The notes below the pieces were generated by a model that saw only the letters and a list, made by a program, of their open reading frames with translations, was not told where the DNA came from and did not search any database. A stretch of DNA of 64,000 nucleotides from JADJPO01 sp046330955 (GTDB lineage Bacteria > Actinomycetota > Actinomycetes > Actinomycetales > Kineosporiaceae). Position 1 is the stretch's first letter; each line of letters opens with the position of its first letter. Shown here in pieces: positions 25,989-34,946 of the stretch. The stretch spans positions 72,390 to 136,389 of the forward strand of contig JAXLRT010000016.1 in assembly GCA_046330955.1 (NCBI GenBank), read 5' to 3'. The position numbers were made by a program, and so were the translations under genes.

Positions 25989-27335
25989 GTGAGCCGCACC
26001 CGACACCGCACCCAGCCCCGGACCCGCCGTCCGCTGCTGGCCGCCACCATGATCGTCAAGAACGAGGCGGAGAACCTGCCGCACATCCTGGCCAGCATTG
26101 CCGGGGTGGTCGACGAGGTGGTGGTCTACGACACCGGGTCCACCGACGACACGGTCGCCATCGCCCGCGCCGCCGGCTGCCGGGTGCACCTGGGGTACTG
26201 GGACGACGACTTCTCACGGGCCCGCAATGCCGCACTGGAGTTGGCCCGCGCCGAGTGGATCCTGGTGGTCGACGGCGACGACCGGCTGGTGGGCAACGGC
26301 CCGGCGTTGCGGGCCTACCTCAGTGGCGACACCGGTGCCTTCCCCGGCGCCCCGCCCGCCCGGGCCATCGACTTCATCCAGCTGCGGGTGCTCAACGTCT
26401 CGGCCAGCGACGAGGAGCGCCACAGCCTGCTCTCGTTGCGGATCGCCCGGCGTGATCGGGTGCGCTGGCACGGCCGGGTGCACGAGATGCTGCAGGTGCA
26501 CGGCAACGCACCGGGTACCGGACGCACCCTGTTGCTGGCACCCCAGGTGCTGCACATCCGCCACAGCGGGTACAACGACGAGGCGCTGCGGCGCGAGAAG
26601 GGCAAGCGCAACCTGGCCCTGGCCCAGGCTCAGGTGGACGACCTGGTGACCGGCCTGGACGGATCCGGCGAGCAGGACCCGGCCGCGGCGAGCCGCGCCG
26701 TCCTCGATCTCGGCCGGTCCCTGCTCATGGTGGGGCGCCGGCAGGAGGCCGTCGAGGCCTTCGAGACCGTTCGTGAGATCGCGGCCGGCGGGGTGCTGCA
26801 GGCCCAGGCGGTGGCGCTGCTGGCCCAGACCCTGCTCGACAACGGGGGTCACGACGAGGCGGCCCTGTGCCTGGTCGACGAGCTGCGCCGGGGCGGGTGC
26901 GCGAGCACCCAGTTCTGCGACTGGCTCGCCGCCCAGGGGCTGGCGCGCACCGGACGGCGCGCCGAGGCCCTCGAGCTGTTGCGCGGGATCGACGACGTCG
27001 TCGAACCGGTGGGCAACCGGCTCACCCTCGAGCCGGTGATGCTGGCCCGGGTGATCTACGCCGGCGCCGAGGGTCTGATCGAGGAGGCCGGCGAGGTCCT
27101 GGCCGACTGCCTGGCGCAATTCGGGCCGCACTACGACAACGCCGCGTTCCTGCTGCGGTTGTGGCGTGGCCGCGAGGCTGCCCTGGCGGCCCGGCTCGCC
27201 GCGTCGTCCGGCGCCTTCGTGGCCGACCTGCTCGCCGCACTGCGCCGAGTGGGTGAGGCCGGCGCCCACGTCGCCGACCTGGTCGACACCCTTTCGGCCG
27301 CAGCCGATCCGGTACCCGCCGACGCCATCGGGTGA
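25989..27335 (+). CDS. Family 2 glycosyltransferase with helical repeats, possible flagellin-modifying enzyme
   Basis: The N-terminal ~200 residues are a GT-A domain of the SunS/WaaE-like type: ATMIVKNEAENLPHILASIA, VVYDTGSTDDTVAIARAAGC, ARNAALELARAEWILVVDGD with the metal-binding DGDD. The C-terminal ~220 residues look like helical TPR-type repeats. GTG 25989 opens the frame; ATG 26049 is possible but would remove the first beta strand. Lying between fliS and flgB, it may glycosylate flagellin, whose centre is Ser/Thr-rich. The substrate is inferred from place only. Confidence 0.75.
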   Translation: MSRTRHRTQPRTRRPLLAATMIVKNEAENLPHILASIAGVVDEVVVYDTGSTDDTVAIARAAGCRVHLGYWDDDFSRARNAALELARAEWILVVDGDDRLVGNGPALRAYLSGDTGAFPGAPPARAIDFIQLRVLNVSASDEERHSLLSLRIARRDRVRWHGRVHEMLQVHGNAPGTGRTLLLAPQVLHIRHSGYNDEALRREKGKRNLALAQAQVDDLVTGLDGSGEQDPAAASRAVLDLGRSLLMVGRRQEAVEAFETVREIAAGGVLQAQAVALLAQTLLDNGGHDEAALCLVDELRRGGCASTQFCDWLAAQGLARTGRRAEALELLRGIDDVVEPVGNRLTLEPVMLARVIYAGAEGLIEEAGEVLADCLAQFGPHYDNAAFLLRLWRGREAALAARLAASSGAFVADLLAALRRVGEAGAHVADLVDTLSAAADPVPADAIG

Positions 27336-27548
27336 GGTCGACACCCAGCGTGAACGACCCGGCACCACCGGCTGGGCCGGACGGCGGACAGTCCCCCTGG
27401 TCAGCCCCGGATTCCTTCAGCGTGAACGGCTCCCGGACGAGGTCATAGGCAGAGCACGGACCGCTCTGCAGCGCCACGGAACGGCGCACCGCATGACACG
27501 ACGCCTACGGCGATCACGCAGGTGACCGCTCGGGGACAAGGGGTCCAG

Positions 27549-27896
27549 ATGCTCGACGACGTCTCGATCAGCACGCTGCACGCAGCTCTCAACGGACTGT
27601 CGGCCCGCCAGCGGGCGCTCAGCGACGACATCGCCAATGTCAACACACCGTACTTCCGCGCCCGCTCGGTCAGTTTCGAGGGCGACCTGAAGAACGCGCT
27701 GGCCGATGGCAGCAACCCGTTGGAGACCCGACCCCAGGTCGAGTACTCCAACGCTCCCGGCGGGTTGACGGGCAACAACGTGAACCTGGCCGACACCGTG
27801 GTCGCCGCGATGAACACCCAACTCGCCTACGAGCTCGCGGTACGCGCCACCGGCGACCGGTTCTCGCTCTACCGCAGCGCCGTCCGGGGGGCCTGA
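27549..27896 (+). CDS. flgB: Flagellar proximal rod protein FlgB
   Basis: The 115-residue rod protein has LNGLSARQRALSDDIANVNT and PYFRARSVSFEGDL at the N-terminus and NVNLADTVVAAMNTQLAYEL near the C-terminus. I chose ATG 27549 (MLDDVSISTLHAAL) over an in-frame upstream GTG because it gives the usual start and length. It begins the flgB-flgC-fliE-fliF run, only five bases before flgC. Confidence 0.95.
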   Translation: MLDDVSISTLHAALNGLSARQRALSDDIANVNTPYFRARSVSFEGDLKNALADGSNPLETRPQVEYSNAPGGLTGNNVNLADTVVAAMNTQLAYELAVRATGDRFSLYRSAVRGA

Positions 27897-27901
27897 TCAT
27901 C

Positions 27902-28297
27902 ATGTTCGAGGCCCTGGGGATCAGCGGAACCTCGATGAACGTCCACCAGACCTGGATGGACGCCATCTCGGACAACATCGCCAACATCAACACGGTGCGC
28001 CCCACCAGCGAGGAGGCGTTCCGCGCCCGGTACGTGCTGGCGCAGTCCCTCGAGGACGGCGGCGTCGGCAGCGGCGTGGGCGTGCGCGGCATCGAGCTGG
28101 GCAACGTCGAGGGCCGCCTGGTCTACTCCCCCGACCACCCGATGGCCGATGAGAACGGCATGGTCCGGCTGCCGGACGTCGATCTGGGCGAGCAGATGAC
28201 CACCATGGTCATGGCACAGCGGGGCTACCAGGCCAGCGCGTCGAACCTGACCCGCGTCAAGGCCTGTTACGACGCCGCGATCGCGATGGGCCGCTGA
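27902..28297 (+). CDS. flgC: Flagellar proximal rod protein FlgC
   Basis: The 131-residue rod protein has TWMDAISDNIANINTVRP near the N-terminus and the C-terminal VDLGEQMTTMVMAQRGYQAS common to rod/hook proteins. It is five bases after flgB and shares one base with fliE (TGATG), so coupled translation is likely. Confidence 0.96.
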   Translation: MFEALGISGTSMNVHQTWMDAISDNIANINTVRPTSEEAFRARYVLAQSLEDGGVGSGVGVRGIELGNVEGRLVYSPDHPMADENGMVRLPDVDLGEQMTTMVMAQRGYQASASNLTRVKACYDAAIAMGR

Positions 28298-28659
28298 TGG
28301 CCGTCAGCGGCATCGGTGGGGTGAGCGCCGCCAACCTCGACCGCATCAGCCGGATCTACCAGCGGCAGGCCGCCGAGATCACCTCGACCTCGCCCTCCTC
28401 GCCCGCCGGACGGGTGGCCGAGGCAGCGGCCAACCGGGGCGCCGACTTCGGGCAGGCGGTCTCGAACGGCATCAGCTCGCTGGAGTCGATGGACCGCACC
28501 GCCGCCGGCAAGGCGGTACAGGCGGCCACCGGTGACCTCACCGACGTGCACGACTACGTCATCGCCGCGACCCAGATGCAGACCGCCACCGAGATCACGA
28601 CGACGGTGCGCAACAAGGCTCTCGAGGCCTTCAACGAGATCATGAGGATGCCGCTGTGA
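28297..28659 (+). CDS. fliE: Flagellar hook-basal body protein FliE
   Basis: The 120-residue FliE joins MS ring and rod. The C-terminal part is conserved: GDLTDVHDYVIAATQMQTAT, VRNKALEAFNEIMRMPL. The N-terminal half is more variable. It overlaps flgC by one base and fliF by four (GTGA). Confidence 0.94.
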   Translation: MAVSGIGGVSAANLDRISRIYQRQAAEITSTSPSSPAGRVAEAAANRGADFGQAVSNGISSLESMDRTAAGKAVQAATGDLTDVHDYVIAATQMQTATEITTTVRNKALEAFNEIMRMPL

Positions 28660-30281
28660 ACGCTCGCATGAACCAGGCCATGGGGCGCGCCAAGGGGTTT
28701 GCCGGCGGCTTCACGCCGGGCCAGCGCGGCATCATCCTGGTGGCGGCACTGGGGCTGATCCTGGGTGCGATCGCCCTGACCCGGTGGGTCTCCCAGCCCA
28801 CCTGGACGCCGCTGTTCGGTGAGACCTCCAGCGCGGACACCCAGAAGATCGTCGAGGAACTGCAGGCCGAGGGCGCCCAGTACAAGCTGGGCGGCAACGG
28901 CAACACCGTGATGGTGCCGCAGTCCCAGCTCTACGCCCTGCGGGTGTCGGTTGGTGCCAAGGGGTTGCCGTCCACCACCTCTCAGTCCAGCAGCTGGGCG
29001 ATCTTCGATCAGCAGGGCATGACCGCGACCGAGATTCAGCAGAACGCCGCCTACCAGCGAGCGATCGAGGGCGACCTGGCCAAGACCCTGCAGGCCATCG
29101 CCGGTGTGAATACCGCCATCGTGAAGCTGGCCATCCCCAAGGACAGCGTGTTCGTCACCGAGAAGGACAAGACCACGGCGTCCGTGCTGCTCTCGCTGGC
29201 GCCGGGCACGACCCTGAGCAAGAGCCAGGTGCGATCGGTGACCAACCTGGTCGCGACCAGCGTGCCGGGGCTGCTCACCGAGAACGTCGCCGTCAGCGAC
29301 GGCAACGGCACCCTGCTCACCGCGCCGAACGACGGCAGCGGTGGGGCGGCGGCGTCCAACGCCAACGACACCGACGAGCAGACCGCGCAGTTCGAGGACC
29401 GGGTGGCCGCCAAGACCCAGCAGATGCTCGACCAGGTGCTCGGTGCCGGTAGCGCCGTGGTGCAGGTCAGCGCCTCCCTCGACTTCGACGCCAAGCACTC
29501 CACGACCGAGAGCTACCTGCCCTCGCCGGTGCTGCCGCTCAACGAGCAGACCTCGCGCGAGGCGTACAACCCCGGGCCGGGCGGTGTGGGCGGACTGCTG
29601 GGCGTGATCACCCCCAGCCCGCTGTCCAGCGCCCTGGGTACCGGGCAGTACTACAAGGACAGCACGACCCGGAACAACGGGGTCGGCAAGTCCATCGTCG
29701 AGGCGGAGTCCGCCCCCGGCGCCGTGAAGCGGCTGAGCGTGGCCGTGGCACTGGACTCCAGCGCGGCGGGCGGCGTCGACCCCGCCACGGTGCAGGCCCT
29801 GGTGGCCAGTGCCGTGGGGATCGACAGCACCCGGGGTGACGTGGTTCAGGTCAACGCGGTGCCGTTCAACAAGGCGGCCGCCGAGAAGACCGCCAAGGAG
29901 CTGGCGAAGGCCGAGGCCGCAGCCAAGACCGCCGGCTACATCGACATGGGCAAGAAGGGCGGCCTGGGCCTGCTCATCGTGGTCGTGGCCGTGGTGCTGA
30001 TGCTGAAGCAGCGCAAGGCCAAGGACGCCACCGTGGATGCCACCGCGACCGATCTGCCCGATGGCCTGCTGGTGCCGTCCCGGATCGAGGCCATCGGTGG
30101 GGACCGGATGCGTGAGCTCGGTGCGGCCCCGGCCGGTGAGGGCGACGCGCCCGAGCAGGAGGTGCTCAACCCGATCCTCGAGCGCGAGCGACTGCGTGAA
30201 GAGGTCGCCTCGTTCGTCGACAGCCAGCCCGATGACATCGCCCAGCTGGTTCAGGGCTGGCTCGAGCAGCGGAGCAACTGA
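28656..30281 (+). CDS. fliF: Flagellar MS-ring protein FliF
   Basis: The 541-residue MS-ring protein has two membrane segments (near residues 25-45 and 430-450). Between them are the secretin-like ring-building motifs with LFGETSSADTQKIVEELQAE, YQRAIEGDLAKTLQAIAGVN and LVATSVPGLLTENVAVSDGN. The cytoplasmic tail ERERLREEVASFVDSQPDDI is the FliG-binding region. GTG 28656 overlaps fliE; fliG follows by two bases. Confidence 0.97.
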   Translation: MNARMNQAMGRAKGFAGGFTPGQRGIILVAALGLILGAIALTRWVSQPTWTPLFGETSSADTQKIVEELQAEGAQYKLGGNGNTVMVPQSQLYALRVSVGAKGLPSTTSQSSSWAIFDQQGMTATEIQQNAAYQRAIEGDLAKTLQAIAGVNTAIVKLAIPKDSVFVTEKDKTTASVLLSLAPGTTLSKSQVRSVTNLVATSVPGLLTENVAVSDGNGTLLTAPNDGSGGAAASNANDTDEQTAQFEDRVAAKTQQMLDQVLGAGSAVVQVSASLDFDAKHSTTESYLPSPVLPLNEQTSREAYNPGPGGVGGLLGVITPSPLSSALGTGQYYKDSTTRNNGVGKSIVEAESAPGAVKRLSVAVALDSSAAGGVDPATVQALVASAVGIDSTRGDVVQVNAVPFNKAAAEKTAKELAKAEAAAKTAGYIDMGKKGGLGLLIVVVAVVLMLKQRKAKDATVDATATDLPDGLLVPSRIEAIGGDRMRELGAAPAGEGDAPEQEVLNPILERERLREEVASFVDSQPDDIAQLVQGWLEQRSN

Positions 30282-30283
30282 CG

Positions 30284-31300
30284 ATGACCGTTGCCACCGT
30301 GGGGCTGACGGGATTGCGCAAGGCCGCGATCCTGCTGGTGCAGCTCGGCAAGGAGCGCGCCTCCAAGGTGCTCGCCATGCTGCCCGACCAGATGGTCGAG
30401 GACCTCACCGCAGAGATCGTGCGGCTGCGCGACGTCTCGGTGGACGACGCCAGCGCCGTCCTGAGCGAGGCGCACGAGACGCTGCACTCCACCGAGACCG
30501 CCGGCCGGGGCGGCCTGGATCTGGCCAAGGCGCTGCTCGCCGAGAGCCTGGGCCGGGAGCGCGCCGAAGAGATCATGGAGCGGCTCGGCGCCACGCTGGC
30601 CGAGATGCCGTTCGAGTCGATGCGCAAATCCGATGCGCGGCAGCTGATCACGTTCCTGGGCGACGAACACCCGCAGACCATCGCGCTCGTGCTGGCGCAC
30701 CTGTCGCCGCAGCAGTCGGCCCTGGTGCTGTCCGGATTCGATCAGGGCGCCCAGGCGGACATCGCCCACCGGATCGCGTGTATGGAGCGGGCCTCGCCGG
30801 ACGTCATCCGGCTGATCGAGCGCGAGCTCGACCGGCGCATGTCCACCGTCATCGGGCCGCAGGAGCTGTCGTCCGTCGGTGGTGTGGGGCCGTTGGTGGC
30901 CATCATCAACCGGGCCGACCGAGGCACCGAGCGCATGATCCTGGAAGGCCTGGAGACCCTCAGTCCCGAACTGGCCGAACAGGTTCGGGCGCAGATGTTC
31001 ATCTTCGAGGACATCGTCACGCTCGACGACAAGGCCATCCAGCTGGTGTTGCGCAACGTCGAGAGCTCCTCGCTCGCGTTGGCGCTCAAGGGCACCAGCG
31101 CGGCGGTGCGCGAGAAGATCATGCGCAACCTGTCGACCCGTGCGGCCGAGAACCTCGCCGAGGAGATCGAGCTGCTCGGTCCCAAGCGGTTGTCCGAGGT
31201 CGAGGAGGCCCAGGCCAAGATCGTCACCGAGATCCGTGCGCTCGAGCAGTCCGGCCAGATCGTCATCATGCGGGGCAACGATGAAGCCCTCGTCGAGTAG
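30284..31300 (+). CDS. fliG: Flagellar motor switch protein FliG
   Basis: The 338-residue switch protein couples MotA to rotation. It has LTGLRKAAILLVQLGKERAS at the N-terminus, the middle EHPQTIALVLAHLSPQQSA and the charged C-terminal motor domain (EDIVTLDDKAIQLVLRNVES, ALKGTSAAVREKIMRNLSTR). Length is normal. Its end overlaps the likely fliH start by about 20 bases. Confidence 0.97.
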   Translation: MTVATVGLTGLRKAAILLVQLGKERASKVLAMLPDQMVEDLTAEIVRLRDVSVDDASAVLSEAHETLHSTETAGRGGLDLAKALLAESLGRERAEEIMERLGATLAEMPFESMRKSDARQLITFLGDEHPQTIALVLAHLSPQQSALVLSGFDQGAQADIAHRIACMERASPDVIRLIERELDRRMSTVIGPQELSSVGGVGPLVAIINRADRGTERMILEGLETLSPELAEQVRAQMFIFEDIVTLDDKAIQLVLRNVESSSLALALKGTSAAVREKIMRNLSTRAAENLAEEIELLGPKRLSEVEEAQAKIVTEIRALEQSGQIVIMRGNDEALVE

Positions 31301-31964
31301 CCCCGATCGGCACGAGCCCACGGTGCGCGCGATGAACTTCGATCGCCCGCTGGTGCCGGGGGTCGGCGGCATGGCCTGGATCGATCCGGAGATCGAACGG
31401 CTGGTGCACCAGGCCATGGAACGCGGCCGCGATGCCGGTCGCGCCCAGGGGTACGCCGCCGGGTGGGCCCAGGGACGGCGAGCCGCGGCCGAGGCGGAGG
31501 CCGCCGAGAGCGCCCGCCGGGCCGAGCTGGTCGCTGCCGAGCGGGCTGCGGAGGCGGCACGGATCCGCGCCGTGCTCGACCAGCTCGCCCAGGCCGTGCT
31601 CACGCTCGACCGCACCGTGCACCCGGCGTGGGTCCAGGTGGCCGACGTGCTCACCGACGGGGCGCTGGCCATCGCCCGGGCCGTGCTCGACCGCGAGCTG
31701 GCGTCGGTGACCCCGCCCGTGCTGGACGGCGTCCGGACCGCCGTCCGGTTGCTCGCCGACGGTGGGCAGCCGGTGGCGTTGCGCATGCACCCGGCGGACG
31801 CGGCCGAGGTGGCCGCACTCGTCGGGGAACTGCCCGAGGGGGTGCGGATCGTGGCGGACGCCGAGGTGTCGCTCGGCGATGTCCTGGCGCTCACCCCCGC
31901 GCAGCGACTGCTGGTGTCGCTGCCGCAGGCGATCGCCGCGGCCGAGGAGGTGCTGCGCGGGTGA
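31281..31964 (+). CDS. fliH: Flagellar export ATPase regulator FliH
   Basis: A ~227-residue stator protein of the export ATPase. It has a Gly/Ala helical stretch (RGRDAGRAQGYAAGWAQGRR) with the AxxxG-type spacing typical of FliH, a long Ala/Glu coiled coil and a V-ATPase-E-like C-terminus (DVLTDGALAIARAVLDREL). The start is uncertain: ATG 31281 overlaps fliG, and ATG 31332 (MNFDRPLVP) is a good alternative. The stop overlaps the fliI GTG. Confidence 0.88.
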   Translation: MKPSSSSPDRHEPTVRAMNFDRPLVPGVGGMAWIDPEIERLVHQAMERGRDAGRAQGYAAGWAQGRRAAAEAEAAESARRAELVAAERAAEAARIRAVLDQLAQAVLTLDRTVHPAWVQVADVLTDGALAIARAVLDRELASVTPPVLDGVRTAVRLLADGGQPVALRMHPADAAEVAALVGELPEGVRIVADAEVSLGDVLALTPAQRLLVSLPQAIAAAEEVLRG

Positions 31965-33349
31965 ACGGGCAGCACGTCCTGAGCCATCGGGCCGCCATCG
32001 AGTCGATCACCACTCTGCTGGCCGACCGGTTCATCGCCGCGGTGCCGGTCGCCCGGCCCACGGTGCACGGTCTGGTGGCCGATGTGGTGGGACTGGGCAT
32101 CCGGGTCGAGGGCATTCGAGCCGGGGTCGGCGACCTGGTGCACGTGCGCAGCGATGCCGGCTCGGTGCCGGCACAGGTGGTGGCCGTGCACCGTTCCGGT
32201 GCCACCTGCATGCCGCTGGGCACGACGGCGGGCATCGCCGCCGGGTGCGCCGTGGAGCCGACCGGCGGCCCCGCCCTGGTGCCGGCCGGTCAGGGGCTGC
32301 TCGGCCGGGTGGTCGATGCCCTCGGTCGCCCGATGGACGGCGCCGGGCCGCTGCGGGACGTCGTCCCCGTCGCGCTCGAGGCGTCGGCCCCGAACCCGTT
32401 GCACCGCAGGCGAGTCGACACCGCCCTGGCCACCGGGGTACGGGCGATGGACACCCTCATCCCGGTCGGTGCGGGCCAGCGGGTCGGCATCATGGCCGGC
32501 TCCGGCGTGGGCAAGTCCACCCTGCTCGGCATGGCCGTCCGCGGCACCTCGGCGCCGGTCCGGGTGGTCGCCCTGGTGGGCGAGCGGGGGCGTGAGGTGC
32601 GCGAGTTCCTCGAGGACACCCTCGACGAGGTCACCCGGGCCAGCACCGTGATCGTGCTGGCCACCGGCGACGATCCCCCGATGTTGCGACTCACCGCCGC
32701 GTTCACCGCCACCCGCATGGCGGAGTGGTTCCGCGACCAGGGGTTCGACGTCCTGTTGGTGGTCGACTCGATCACCCGGACGGCGCTCGCTCAGCGCGAG
32801 GTGGCCCTGGCCGCCGGCGAGGCACCGGCGACCCGCGGGTACCCCGCCAGCGTGTTCGCCATGCTGCCCCGGCTGCTCGAGCGTGCCGGGCCGGGAGCGG
32901 AGGGCAGCATCACCGCGCTCTACACCGTTCTGGTCGAGGGCGACGACCTGCAGGACCCGATCGGCGACACGGTGCGCGGCATCCTCGACGGGCACATCGT
33001 GCTGTCCCGGCGGCTGGCGACGGCCGGGCACTTCCCCAGTATCGATGTGCTGGAATCGATCTCGCGGGTCGAGCGGGCGGTCTGCACGCCCGACCAGTTG
33101 GGCCTGGCCGCGATGGCGCGCCGGCTGCTCGCCGCGCACCGCGATGCCCGGGAGCTGATCGAGGTGGGCGCCTACGCCGCCGGCAGCGACCCGGATGTCG
33201 ATCTGGCCATCGCCCTGCGCCCCGGCCTGGAGGACTTCCTCCGGCAGCGGCCGGACACGGCGATACCGGTCGAGCAGGCCTGGGCCGAGCTGGCCCGGGC
33301 ACTGGGTGGGCAGGCACTGGGTGGTCAGGCACCGGGTGAGGCCGCATGA
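31961..33349 (+). CDS. fliI: Flagellum-specific export ATPase FliI
   Basis: The 462-residue ATPase drives substrate loading at the type III export gate. The Walker A loop is GSGVGKST (residues 180-187), Walker B lies in DVLLVVDSITR, and GRPMDGAGPL and VALVGERGREVREF are family motifs. GTG 31961 overlaps fliH by GTGA and gives the usual length. The C-terminus ends with short GGQA repeats. fliJ overlaps by ATGA. Confidence 0.97.
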   Translation: MNGQHVLSHRAAIESITTLLADRFIAAVPVARPTVHGLVADVVGLGIRVEGIRAGVGDLVHVRSDAGSVPAQVVAVHRSGATCMPLGTTAGIAAGCAVEPTGGPALVPAGQGLLGRVVDALGRPMDGAGPLRDVVPVALEASAPNPLHRRRVDTALATGVRAMDTLIPVGAGQRVGIMAGSGVGKSTLLGMAVRGTSAPVRVVALVGERGREVREFLEDTLDEVTRASTVIVLATGDDPPMLRLTAAFTATRMAEWFRDQGFDVLLVVDSITRTALAQREVALAAGEAPATRGYPASVFAMLPRLLERAGPGAEGSITALYTVLVEGDDLQDPIGDTVRGILDGHIVLSRRLATAGHFPSIDVLESISRVERAVCTPDQLGLAAMARRLLAAHRDARELIEVGAYAAGSDPDVDLAIALRPGLEDFLRQRPDTAIPVEQAWAELARALGGQALGGQAPGEAA

Positions 33350-33810
33350 GCCGCCGATTCCGGCTGCAGACCCTGGAGCGGTTGCGCGCCGTCCGGTTGG
33401 ACGCCGCCGCCCGGGAACTGAGTGCCGCCCGGCGGGCCGCGACCGACGCCGAACTGGAACTCGCGGCGCTGCAGCAGGCCGTGCTGGCCTGTGTGCCGAG
33501 CTCCCACGCCGCCTCTCGGGACGTGGTGACCGCCGGGCTGCGACGCGACCTGTTGCGCGAGCGCGCCGAAGAGGCTGCCGCCACCGTGGTCACCCGGCAG
33601 AGCGAGGTGGCCGCTGCGGTCGAGGCCTGGCACGCCGCGCGGGCCGGGCTGCGAGCCGTCGAGGCGCTGCACGAGCGGCACCGGCTCACCCTGGCCGAGT
33701 CCGACGCCCGGCTCGAACAGCGGCTGATCGACGACCTGGCGGCCGGCATGCCCCGCCGAGCCGCTGCGACGACCGAGGTCGACACCCCGGCAGGGGGTGA
33801 GCCCCGATGA
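33346..33810 (+). CDS. fliJ: Flagellar export chaperone FliJ
   Basis: The 154-residue protein is an almost continuous coiled coil (RFRLQTLERLRAVRLDAAAR, LRERAEEAAATVVTRQSEVA). This and its place after fliI identify FliJ, the stalk of the export ATPase. The sequence is poorly conserved, so context carries much of the call. It overlaps both neighbours by four bases. Confidence 0.87.
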   Translation: MSRRFRLQTLERLRAVRLDAAARELSAARRAATDAELELAALQQAVLACVPSSHAASRDVVTAGLRRDLLRERAEEAAATVVTRQSEVAAAVEAWHAARAGLRAVEALHERHRLTLAESDARLEQRLIDDLAAGMPRRAAATTEVDTPAGGEPR

Positions 33811-34946
33811 CCGCACCGGTTCCGGAGTCGTTCGGGGCGATGCAGGCCCGGGTCGGGGAGTTGCAGTCCCTGCTGGGCCTGCGGCCGGCCGGGACGCCCA
33901 CCCGATCGAACGGCAGCACCACGGCCCCGGGTACCGCTGCCGGGTTCGCCGCGCTGCTCGCCGAGGCGATGGGATCGCAGGGCGGCGCCACGACCGGCGA
34001 GACCACCGACCTGGTGCAGACCCTGGCGCAACTGACCGGCAGCACCGGGGCGGCGGGATACGCCGGCATCACCGGGTCCGGCGCCACCGGCGGAATCGGC
34101 GCGACCGGCGGCGCCGCGCCGTCCGGGATCGATCTCGGCGCTGCGGCCGTCGCCAAGGCCGAGCAGTACACCGGGGTCGACTACGTCTGGGGCGGTGAGG
34201 ATCCCGCGACGGGGGTCGACTGCTCCGGCCTGGTGCAGTACGTCTACGGCTCGCTCGGCATCGACCTGCCCCGGGTGGCCGCCGATCAGTCCCGGGCCGG
34301 CACGGCCGTGCCCTCGCTCGCCGCGGCCCGCCCGGGCGACCTGGTCTTCTTCGGCAAACCCGCTCACCACGTGGGGATCTACGTCGGCAACGGCAAGATG
34401 ATCGACGCGCCCCGCACCGGTAAGACCGTCGGCGTGCACCCGCTGTGGTCCACGCCCTCGGCGATCCGTCGGGTGACCCCGGCGGTGGACGCGACGGTGG
34501 CGGCGTCCGGGGCCGGTGGCATCGGCGCCCTGGGCCGGGCGAGCGCCGCCACCACGAGCTCGCTCACCGGGCCCTATGCCGCCCTGTTCACGGCCGCTGG
34601 ACGGCGCCACGGCGTCGACCCGGCGCTGCTCTCGGCCGTGGCCAAGGCCGAGAGCGGGTACGACCCCCGGGCGGCCAGCGGCGCCGGGGCACAGGGGCTG
34701 ATGCAGCTCATGCCCGCAACGGCACGATCCCTCGGCGTCGACGCGTACAACCCGGCCGAGGCGGTGGACGGCGCTGCCCGGCTGCTGAACGACCTGCTGT
34801 CGCAGTTCGGTGGCCGCGTCGACCTCGCCCTGGCCGGCTACAACGCCGGACCCGGCGCGGTGCGGAAGTACGGCGGCATCCCGCCGTACGCCGAGACCCA
34901 GACCTATGTCCGACGTGTGCTCGAGTACCGAGAGGCCCTGCGATGA
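33807..34946 (+). CDS. Bifunctional NlpC/P60 peptidase and lytic transglycosylase
   Basis: The 379-residue protein joins two peptidoglycan hydrolases. Residues ~110-215 form an NlpC/P60 domain with catalytic Cys139 in DCSGLVQYVYG and a His in HHVGIY near 188. Residues ~265-375 form an SLT-type lytic transglycosylase with Glu282 in AKAESGYDPRAAS, then GLMQLMPATA and LAGYNAGPGAV. No signal peptide is seen; export through the flagellar system is plausible. Translationally coupled to fliJ and fliK, it is probably the wall-clearing enzyme for rod passage, in place of FlgJ. Confidence 0.87.
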   Translation: MTAPVPESFGAMQARVGELQSLLGLRPAGTPTRSNGSTTAPGTAAGFAALLAEAMGSQGGATTGETTDLVQTLAQLTGSTGAAGYAGITGSGATGGIGATGGAAPSGIDLGAAAVAKAEQYTGVDYVWGGEDPATGVDCSGLVQYVYGSLGIDLPRVAADQSRAGTAVPSLAAARPGDLVFFGKPAHHVGIYVGNGKMIDAPRTGKTVGVHPLWSTPSAIRRVTPAVDATVAASGAGGIGALGRASAATTSSLTGPYAALFTAAGRRHGVDPALLSAVAKAESGYDPRAASGAGAQGLMQLMPATARSLGVDAYNPAEAVDGAARLLNDLLSQFGGRVDLALAGYNAGPGAVRKYGGIPPYAETQTYVRRVLEYREALR

